This document shows, in pieces, positions 57,201 to 64,000 of a DNA stretch of 64,000 nucleotides. The position numbers were made by a program, and so were the translations under genes. The notes below the pieces were generated by a model that was not told the origin of the DNA, searched no databases, and saw only the letters and a program-made list of their open reading frames with translations. Origin of the DNA: Ischnura elegans (Eukaryota; Arthropoda; Insecta; Odonata; Coenagrionidae); NCBI RefSeq assembly GCF_921293095.1, contig NC_060248.1:13224744-13288743 (forward strand), written 5' to 3'. Each line of letters starts with the position of its first letter. The stretch's first letter is position 1.

Positions 57201-60200
57201 CCACCTTCACTCATATGAAGAAGAGCGGCTACTCTCTCCCATGGGTGATAGGAGGCATGGCCCCTGTCACCAAGTCATGGCATCTTCACAGGTTTTGATG
57301 GACCATCCTACCTAGAGATAGACTCACCACCTCAAAATTCCGTCACTTTTTGTCCATGACTGCTTATTTGATGAGTAAACTTGCTTGTGTGGCAGCTAAC
57401 CCCTTCATAGTGGTGGATAAACCATCTGCAACCTGGTGGATGCATTTGATGACTTTGAGCTCCACCGCAAGCGGGCAGATTATGACAACGATGTTTGTGA
57501 AAAGAAAACACTAAACAGAAGGGGGATTTAAGGAAGTACATTAACAAATAATTTACTATTAGCTGTACAATAATGAAGTCTAGTAAAATCCTTTGCACAG
57601 AGGAAATCGCTTATTAGGAACTTAGGCATTTGGAAAGAATGGTGGGTACAAGAGTTGTGAAATTTCCTTCAGTCTGATAGTAGAAATATTATATGTGAAA
57701 GCAACAAAAAAGCAGTGCAATAATCATTTTGTTTTCATATTTTGTAGAAATTACTGGTTGAAGCAGAGGTGCATATGTGCATGCCATTGAAGAAACCCAA
57801 AGTTGAGTCAATGTTTGTTATTTTTTTCTCTCAGGTTTCCTTGCAATTTTTGCACTCGCTGAACGTACCATTCATTAAAATTGGCTCTGGTGATGCCAAC
57901 AATTATCAGCTTCTTAGGAGTGCAGCAGCTACTGGAAGACCTATTGTGCTGTCGACAGGTAAGTTCAATTGTATTTTATTTCAGGTAATGTATTCTTTTC
58001 CATTGTGTTAAACTTATGAATGGAAAGTCCATTAAATGCATCAGGGGCATGGTGAAAAGCATATACATATTTTTTACCATTTTATTGGATATCTCCTTGA
58101 CTCTTTCATTTTAATTTAACCAACGTTTCCAGCTCAAAATCAGTACTCTTTATTTGATCAAATTCATGGTAATCCAAGAGGTACTTAATGTTTTTGGCCC
58201 AATCAGTGTACCTAGAAGACACCCAATGGCCCTCAGCTATCACTTAGTGGTGAATCCGCTTGTGCAAATTACTGTCTTTTGAGCCTGTTCTGCTTTCCCT
58301 CACCAACATGGCCAGTATGATATGTGAGAAAGAGTTGTAAACACTTAGGCATCACAAATGATGTGATGGGACTGTATTTCTAAGGAACTCAGAGTGAAGT
58401 ACAAAAATCAACTGTGTGATATGATTCCCACTCTAAGTCATCATGAAAGGTTAAATGGTGGGTATTCGTGGATGACAAGCAGTATTTAAACTCCTCAAGT
58501 ATTAATAGGATGCATAGTACTCAATCAAAATTTATCTAATGTCTCTGTGACAAAGTTGCCTTTAAACTGTTGGTATGCCAACAATAGTGGCGTGGTGAAG
58601 ACAATTTTGATTAGAATCCATCCTTTCCCACCCCTACCGCTTGATGGCCAAGGACAATGACATCAACTTCACACATTTTTCGAGGTTGTTTTTTGTATGA
58701 TAAGCATTATTCATTCTTTATTATTCATCTGCAGCAATTTTTTTCTAAATTTCATACCCAGGGGTATTGGAAGTAATGTGATTCAAGACAAATTTTATGG
58801 TAAAATGTGAAAAAATCAAAATCCTCATAAAACACCAAAATTATTTTTTTTAATGGTATTTAGTCAGAGGTACATTCACAAATGCTACAATACATTCATT
58901 CACAAATGCTGATGAAAATCTGATGCCCTAACCCACCCAGCACACAATCTGCATTAAAGCCTTTGTAGAGTAGTATCTTTGTCAATAACCACTCCTATTA
59001 TGAAGAAATTATATTTTTTTAATTTTTAATGGGCCATCCCCTCCTGACATGCTTGTCAATTCTGACTCTAAAACAGTAGGTTCAGCTTAGGGAAAAATTT
59101 AACTGTGAATGGATTTCATCCATCTTTTAATAATGAATTGCGGTCTATGAAGTAAATTTTTCCTCCCTAGCATGGGGCAAGAAGCACCTCGAAAAGTATT
59201 ATTCAGGCATTAACAGTGAAATGCATGGCATACTGCAGTTAAAAGTAGTGGGAGCAGGATTTAATTTCATGTTCTGAATTATATATTTGAGTTTACGTAT
59301 GTTCTCGTGAGTTATTGCCCACATTGGCTTTTAAGCTATTTCTAACATTTTTGCTGCTCTAGCTTGTGGGAAGGTAAAATGTTTCCCGATTCGTTTATGC
59401 ATCTACAGGCCAAGTAATCTGTTTTGCCCTTTTTCATTCCACGACCAAAGGCATTTGTTCCTGGTGTAAATTTCGTGCACAAGTCTTGAGCTTCAGTGGA
59501 AAGGGAAGGTTATGAGGTTATGCCATTATTGTGTGTGACTTGGCTGCGTGAATGCCCACAGGGATGCAGAGCATGGAGGGGGTGCGCAAGGCAGTGCAGT
59601 GTGTGTTGGAAGCTCAGGCTGGAGGTGATGCTCGCCTTTGCGTGCTGCAATGCACCTCCTCTTACCCCACGCCACCCAGCCACGTCAACTTGCGGGTCAT
59701 GCGCACCTATGCCCAAGAATTCCCGGGCGTGCACATCGGATACTCAGGCCATGAGGAGGGCTACGCCATTTCGCTGGCAGCAGCTGCCCTCGGAGCCAAG
59801 GCAAGTCTCACATGAAGAGAGCCACCACATTTAAGAGGGACTGATATCTGACATGCTTCTCATCAATTCACAGTTCCCTCTTTGAATATATATACTTCGT
59901 TTTATTTATACCTTTAATATCCTATACTCTTACTCCCCTTTCCAGCCTACCAAGCATTCTTCCCTCAAGTACGGTTTATGACATACCTTTCCCGCCCAGT
60001 ACTCACTCAATCCAAATCCATAATTTGCAAAAATTATTCATTTCTACATCTAACTATTTATAATTCCTTTTCAGGTGATTGAAAGGCATATAACGTTTGA
60101 CAAGAATGCCAAAGGCAGTGATCACAAGTGCTCCCTGGAGCCTGAGGAGTTTTGTCGTTTAGTGAGTGGGGTGCGGGAAATTGAAGCAGCTCTTGGGACG

Positions 60201-60446
60201 GGAGTGAAAGAGATCTTGGCAGCTGAGGAGCCCGTGATTAAGAAGCTGGGGAAGACTTTGGTTTCAACCCAAGACCTGGCCCCTGGCACAATTATTCAAC
60301 GTGAGCATTTGGTGGCTAAAGTTGCAGAACCCCGTGGCATAAATGCTGAACTTGTGGACTGTGTTGTGGGCCAGGAATTGCTTCGGTTTATCAAAAAGGA
60401 CGAGAGCCTTCTTAGCACAGACTTCAAAACAAGTTTTCATGATTGA
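51147..60446 (+). CDS. NANS: Sialic acid (N-acetylneuraminate 9-phosphate) synthase, whole gene
   Basis: NANS condenses ManNAc-6-phosphate with phosphoenolpyruvate to Neu5Ac-9-phosphate in the cytosol. Exons 51147-51278, 51386-51601, 57835-57958, 59562-59800 and 60075-60446 splice in frame to 360 residues; human NANS has 359. The NeuB barrel fills residues 1 to about 285: AEVGQNHQGD (23-32), VKFQKSDL (51-58), GSGDANNY (137-144 region), LQCTSSYP (186-193) and metal-binding His221 (SGHEEG) and His242 (ERHIT), 21 apart as in bacterial NeuB. The SAF/antifreeze-like domain is residues 297-355. A coding-exon acceptor (TTATTTTCAG) five bases before the ATG implies a 5' leader exon, perhaps ending at 49424. 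Intron 2 is 6.2 kb of transposons; intron 4 is GC-AG. Confidence 0.97.
51386..51601 (+). CDS. NANS: NANS exon 2
   Basis: 72 codons, residues 45-116: ESGADCVKFQKSDLATKF through YSQEIGIPFTASAMDE. It is separated from exon 1 by a 107-base intron. Donor GAG|GTAAGT, phase 0. Confidence 0.95.
52704..52757. repeat. Short hairpin
   Basis: Arms of 26 bases, starting GGTAAAAAAGAGGGAAGAGG on the left, are complementary with one mismatch and almost no loop (CATTATAATG centre). Could be a MITE relic; a small-RNA precursor is possible but unsupported. Confidence 0.55.
53030..54430 (+). mobile_element. LINE 3' end, split by a pogo-like MITE
   Basis: Before the MITE, broken frames read LEAFKVWH-RRMIRIKWIERV, then SDEEGLIRAGEALQSVNKK. 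After it they read YNGVKRLADRRIEWEDAPKQ. These are successive parts of the RTE/CR1-type reverse transcriptase tail (KLEAFEMWCWRRMLKISWTD; MKRLAQDRERWR). The MITE lies at 53323-54303. Confidence 0.65.
53323..54303. mobile_element. pogo/Tigger-like MITE, copy 2
   Basis: 981 bp between TA dinucleotides (53321-53322, 54304-54305). Left end CAGTAGACTCTCGTTAATAC; the right end complement begins CAGTAGACTCGTTATTACGA. Alignable over its whole length with 29761-30774. Confidence 0.8.
54600..57000 (-). mobile_element. LINE with endonuclease and reverse transcriptase remains, antisense to NANS
   Basis: On the minus strand, from right to left: endonuclease-like GDFWSGSYSIIHTASSNGNA then GVRTMLRGDIAE (about 56830-56935, like the YSGTPTRRAGVGIIL region of LINE endonucleases); reverse transcriptase TLIAFVDLERTYITYNGIQY and VLRILKVFAMLYNDHRF (about 55020-55140); then RIGKGMRQRCALSPIIFKVN (about 54900-54960), the GVRQGC-LSPxLF motif. 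Many stops. An unrelated 600-bp block interrupts it at about 55285-55905. Confidence 0.7.
55285..55905. mobile_element. Unclassified insertion with inverted CATGTGACGTCA motifs
   Basis: The LINE frame breaks here. The inserted block has CCATGTGACGTCAC near 55430 and its inverted form TGACGTCACATGGG near 55700, about 260 bp apart, each beside a GATGCC/GGCATC and CCTAG motif. The arms look like a worn inverted repeat. TGACGTCA is also the CREB/ATF core site. Confidence 0.45.
57835..57958 (+). CDS. NANS: NANS exon 3
   Basis: 124 bases, residues 117-157 plus one base of Gly158: VSLQFLHSLNVPFIKIGSGD then ANNYQLLRSAAATGRP. Contains the conserved K-x-GSGD strand. Acceptor TTTCTCTCAG, donor CAG|GTAAGT, phase 1. 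Confidence 0.95.
57959..59561. other. NANS intron 3
   Basis: 1.6 kb of AT-rich sequence between a GTAAGT donor and a CCCACAG acceptor. I see no gene or clear element. Confidence 0.5.
59562..59800 (+). CDS. NANS: NANS exon 4, with a GC donor
   Basis: Residues 158-237: MQSMEGVRKAVQCVLEAQAG, LCVLQCTSSYPTPPSHVNLR and HIGYSGHEEGYAISLAAAAL. The exon is clearly GC-richer than its neighbours. It ends GCCAAG|GCAAGT, a GC-AG intron donor; reading on past it meets a stop after three codons, so the GC donor must be used to reach exon 5 in frame. Confidence 0.95.
60075..60446 (+). CDS. NANS: NANS exon 5: end of the barrel and SAF domain
   Basis: Residues 238-360 and TGA. VIERHITFDKNAKGSDHKCS supplies His242 and the KGSDH loop, both conserved in the family. 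After a linker the SAF domain starts at KTLVSTQDLAPGTIIQREHL and ends FIKKDESLLSTDF; in NeuB-type enzymes this domain caps the active site of the partner subunit in the dimer. Acceptor CCTTTTCAG. Confidence 0.97.
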   Translation: MIERHITFDKNAKGSDHKCSLEPEEFCRLVSGVREIEAALGTGVKEILAAEEPVIKKLGKTLVSTQDLAPGTIIQREHLVAKVAEPRGINAELVDCVVGQELLRFIKKDESLLSTDFKTSFHD

Positions 60447-60549
60447 AAAAGCAGCAATTTTTCCTTTCCCTATCAAAAGTGCACTGGGAATGGAAGTAAG
60501 TCTTAATAGTACAATACTTTTTTGGTATTGGGTACTTGAGAATTGGACA

Positions 60550-60555
60550 AATAAA
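60550..60555 (+). terminator. NANS polyadenylation signal
   Basis: AATAAA about 105 bases after the stop codon. A second AATAAA lies at 60650-60655 and could give a longer 3' UTR. Confidence 0.6.
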
Positions 60556-60669
60556 TGTGTTTTCAACCCAGTAAAAAGGAAAGCATGAGTTTTATATACT
60601 AATCAAAAATGTGATGAAAAATGGGTGCAATTACCTTCAAACATATAGAAATAAACTTATTTGAATCTC

Positions 60670-61100
60670 ATCTGGACCTTTAGCATCAGAATTTTTCCTA
60701 GAGTAAAAGGAAGAAGCAGAGGGAAATAAAATTTATTGTCCTCAAACAGAATAAAATTATGAGTGGCTGGGTGATATTGATGTGTGTGCAGTAATGATAG
60801 AAAAATATCATAGAGATCTTGATACAGAGCAGTACCATTAGGAATTACATATTTGGATTCACTATACCACATTTATACACGTCTGACCAGTGGCTTTCAG
60901 TATATATTTTGTGAGTTTCCACACTCTACCTCATGTACTTCCAAAATATTTTCACATCTTGGTGTTGTATCTATCTTGTACAGCCCTTCCATCACTCTCT
61001 CTGTTTAATATAATATTTTACAACTTGTCCTTCTTTCATTTTCTATCTCTATATCTGCTGAACCATATCAAGATTATTGCTGTTACCATTCCATGTTATA
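60670..61100. other. Intergenic DNA right of NANS
   Basis: AT-rich, no exon-like frame and no repeat boundary seen. Confidence 0.4.
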
Positions 61101-61129
61101 TTTGCTGTATGAGAGCCAAGCTCTGATGT

Positions 61130-61400
61130 TCACAGCAACAATCAAAAGTCCAAGATGTGGAGGAGTGGAATTTGAAATGTGGTCCCACCAAAGAATGATG
61201 AAGATAAAATAGACTGATCAAGTGAGTGCATAATGAGGAAGTGCTAAGATGAGTGGGAGAAAAGAGAAGTCTTCTGAAAACCAAAACATGAAGACAGGAC
61301 TGTGTAAGTACCTATTTGGTCACAGAATGAGACATGATAGCAAGATGAAGACAATCATCAAAGAACAGGTCAGGTTATTAAGGACGTAAAAGAGAATAAA
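61130..61400 (+). mobile_element. LINE 3' fragment
   Basis: Broken frames include FEMWSHQRMMKIK then HRMRHDSKMKTIIKEQV. They match the same reverse transcriptase tail as the fragments near 2.8, 36.8 and 53.1 kb (MWCWRRMLKISW, GHVLRHDSLLKTIIEG). Confidence 0.6.
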
Positions 61401-61494
61401 TGTTTTGCTACCAACAAGATATATTGAAAATGTCCTTCTTCATTGGGAATTTTTTTTCTTTTCTGTAGAAACAGCAAGTACGTAATGGTTTTGC

Positions 61495-61745
61495 TAGTAG
61501 TAGGGCCCTCCCGCCTCGGTGACAGTGCGGAATTCCTCATCCCATCCATCACTATCCACTCCTTGGAGGCATCGTCGGGCTCCTAGCATGGCAGTGCCTT
61601 CATCCTTTTTTCTTTCCTTGTCCTCCCCCCTTCCTAGGTGCAGGAGTGAAAAGGAAAACTTAAAGACCCATCCCGGGAGAGTAATCCTGTGAGCCCACCC
61701 TGGTGTCTCGTTCTGCATGCTACGAACAGGCTAGCGGATAGGAGA
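61495..61745. other. GC-richer block, unassigned
   Basis: Sharply bounded GC-richer sequence in AT-rich DNA. Its frames (minus strand 61494-61718) match nothing I recognise. Probably a repeat fragment. Confidence 0.3.
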
Positions 61746-64000
61746 GTAAAACTGCATCAAAGCAATCTTACATTTGTTGTCTTTGATGATGAATTTATAT
61801 TTATTACATTATTATACATTTATACTAAATCGTGCTGTAATTCTTCCGCTTCTTTCAATTCTCTTTGTAATCACTATTTCCCGGCCTCATTCACTTCCCT
61901 TTCTAATTCACTGTCAAATTCAGTGCATACTTCTTCTTCCCCTTCTTTACTTTTGTGGTTTTAGATGCATAAACGTACTTTATTCTCTCACATAACTCAC
62001 AAAAAATTCTTTAAATGTTAAGTTACAGGAAGACGAGCTTCAATTAAAGGGATTTATAGGAAAATCAAAACACAAATCTAATAAAAACTAATTTAGTTCT
62101 TGCTTTTATAAAAGTGCCTGCTTTGGTTGCATCACCAGAGTTCAAAGCATCGGGATTGTTATCACTCAACCCTGCACCGTCAAAAACCAATTTTTCTAGG
62201 ACAATCACCAAATTCCCTGAGTTTTTCCAGGAGACCAGACAAGTACTCCAGGTTAGCAGACACCCTAACAAAAAGGTCTGGATTAAATCTAAATTAATAC
62301 TTTCAAAAGCTACTTATACTATCCTAATGGGTGCACTTTCAATGGGGTAGCTGACATGTCATGCAGGTGAAGAATGTTAATGTTTAAATATTTTTAGCAA
62401 CATATTCATGATTTGCCAAAAAATTATTTTTAAACAGTGTAGTTAATATCGACAGAATATGAAAAAAGTTTGGGTTGATTCTGTGGATCAGAATTAGAGA
62501 AACATGATTCAGTATTTTTCAAATATTTAAATTTTACAGTTCCTACTAAAAAAGAAAACAACATAATAATAAAATGAAAGGATTAGGCATTAAAATGAGC
62601 CAAAAATTATTGCTCAGTGAAAAGGAGTAGAGAGATAAGAAATACATAACATGATTTAGGGCATGTTTTTTTAATGTGATAAAATAAAATGTGCATGAAA
62701 TACCCAAAAACTGTTTTAATAAAAGCGGTCTAGGGATATATTCCTCGAGGTGAATGTATCCATACAGAAATTTTGATCAAAATCGGATATGTGAAGGGCA
62801 AATGGTTTATTGAATTGAGAAGTGATGAGCCTTATAACTATATAAAATGTATATCTTCTATTAGAGGTATGATCATAGCATGTATGGACATATTTGACTT
62901 TTTGATAAGAGATCACAAAACTCAACATAAAGATACTTTTGAACAGAATCATAATTCATTAAACAATTATTTAGCCACCTTTGCATCAAAAATGCCATTA
63001 TTTAGATCAAATGAACAATTTTTGTAGAAAACTGAAACATTTTGCCATGTTATATTTCACTGTGACCAGGGCCAACATTTCAACTGGCTGGAATATGTCC
63101 AGCCACAAGATTCTCTGATCTGGTGGTGTACACGCATACAAATATCCTTACATGACAATGAAAGAGTAAGATTCAATAGTACATGAAAAAAGCACTGATA
63201 ACAAAATATGACTGGAGCGACTTCCTTTAATAGCTGAATTGGTAACTTGTAGTATATTAAAATTAATAGATGTTAGATACACTGCATTCAATTTGTAGCC
63301 TCATGACTAGTACAGGGGATCACAGCAATGGAACAAAATATGATAAAAAAATAACAACACTTTATAATGGATGCATTTGATGCAAATGAATATAAGTAAC
63401 TGAGATAAATATTTGACCATATTCAACAAACACTCAGGCAAAACAAAAGGCATCCTTTTTTTGCCATCATCATCACTGCCTCCACACATTCTACGCACAT
63501 CACTTTGTGGAGAACTTTGCTTTGAACATTCACCCATCACTCGGCTAACTTTCCAATGGACTTCCACTCCAATCTAGCTGTGTGTGGTGGGCAATTCATA
63601 CTTGCACATTGACTCTGATTTCATGATGATAACTCTCACAATAGGGGTTTCTCACGATTTTGCTACCATTTCTTTTCTACAATGAAAAAAAAGGTGAAAA
63701 GAATGAAGCCTTGAAGTTTGGTTGGAAGAATGTAAAATTCACACTAAGAGACTGCAGTTTTCATTTAATGCATTGCTTTAGCCGTGACTAGTGCTTTTAG
63801 AAACATGTATTTAATAAAGTCACATACAATGAGGTTATTTCTATTTTAAAAGGAGATAACTTGAACTCTGAAAGACCACCCCTAAGAAACTAAGTATGCA
63901 TCAAGATTATAAAGAAATAAAAACTAATTTTTTGTAGTACATATACAATAGAAGTTTATAAACTATTGATAAAAAACTGGGATCTCATTCTAAATATTCT
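61746..64000. other. AT-rich DNA to the right edge
   Basis: No gene supported. A piece at 62205-62265 (CTGAGTTTTTCCAGGAGACC, then CTCCAGGTTAGCAGACACC) belongs to the dispersed repeat also seen near 17835. The frame at 62773-63027 is open for 84 codons but matches nothing I know. Confidence 0.4.

Larger units (their letters stand above)
51602..57834. other. NANS intron 2, transposon-filled
   Basis: 6.2 kb. From left: unassigned AT-rich DNA to about 52700, a 26-bp-arm hairpin at 52704, a sense LINE split by a pogo-like MITE (53030-54430), an antisense LINE (54600-57000) with its own 600-bp insertion, and unassigned sequence to the exon 3 acceptor. Confidence 0.7.

Noticed and set aside
59496-59834. 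112-codon and 74-codon frames on both strands
   Set aside because: Shadows of NANS exon 4, which is GC-rich and so opens other frames.
9810-60446. A multi-gene functional cluster linking PDCD4, TACC, PrimPol and NANS
   Set aside because: Their known roles are unrelated, strands and spacing do not suggest co-regulation beyond the PrimPol-NANS promoter, and adjacency alone is weak evidence in an animal genome.
1-64000. CRISPR arrays, operons, ribosome-binding sites, rRNA genes
   Set aside because: The window is eukaryotic nuclear DNA; no regularly spaced identical repeats and no rRNA sequence were seen.

Overview
This is nuclear DNA from a large, repeat-rich eukaryotic genome. Genes are split by GT-AG (and a few GC-AG) introns, protein-coding exons are a small share of the window, and most of the rest is decayed transposons. 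The protein sequences and the mix of pogo/Tigger, hAT, piggyBac, Harbinger-like and non-LTR elements suggest an arthropod. PrimPol, which Drosophila is known to lack, argues against a drosophilid-like fly; a non-dipteran insect is my best inference, and I cannot name the order.

Four genes can be supported. (1) 6126-6423, minus: the first coding exon of PDCD4 (translation inhibitor that binds eIF4A), with a CpG-rich promoter to its right; the other exons lie beyond the left edge. (2) 9810-38316, minus: TACC (transforming acidic coiled-coil protein), rebuilt as eleven exons with matching splice phases except at one uncertain join. (3) 46850-48340, minus: PrimPol, a primase-polymerase of DNA damage tolerance, in one uninterrupted coding exon with all catalytic and zinc residues. 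(4) 51147-60446, plus: NANS (sialic acid synthase), five coding exons giving 360 residues, complete with its C-terminal SAF domain. PrimPol and NANS are divergent and probably share a promoter near 49.1-49.4 kb. An orphan exon with good splice sites (46510-46755, minus) sits just past the PrimPol 3' end.

Layout of the non-genic DNA: 0-4.4 kb holds a piggyBac-like MITE with TTAA duplications, a Ty3/gypsy remnant, and a LINE interrupted by a foldback element whose arms carry tRNA-like sequence. TACC introns hold LINE pieces, five elements or more with terminal inverted repeats (among them a 4.6 kb hAT-like element with 8-bp target duplications that has a 2.9 kb pogo-like element nested in it), and several foldbacks. 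NANS intron 2 (6.2 kb) holds an antisense LINE with endonuclease and reverse transcriptase remains and a sense LINE split by a pogo-like MITE. 60.7-64 kb has only LINE debris and unassigned sequence.

The genes do not form one pathway. TACC acts in mitosis, PrimPol in DNA replication, PDCD4 in translation control and NANS in sugar-nucleotide metabolism. I found no new multi-gene system; the most interesting points are the inverted duplication of a TACC exon, the compact PrimPol locus with its orphan exon, GC-AG introns in two genes, and the tRNA-bearing foldback element. All calls come from reading the sequence; none was checked by database search.
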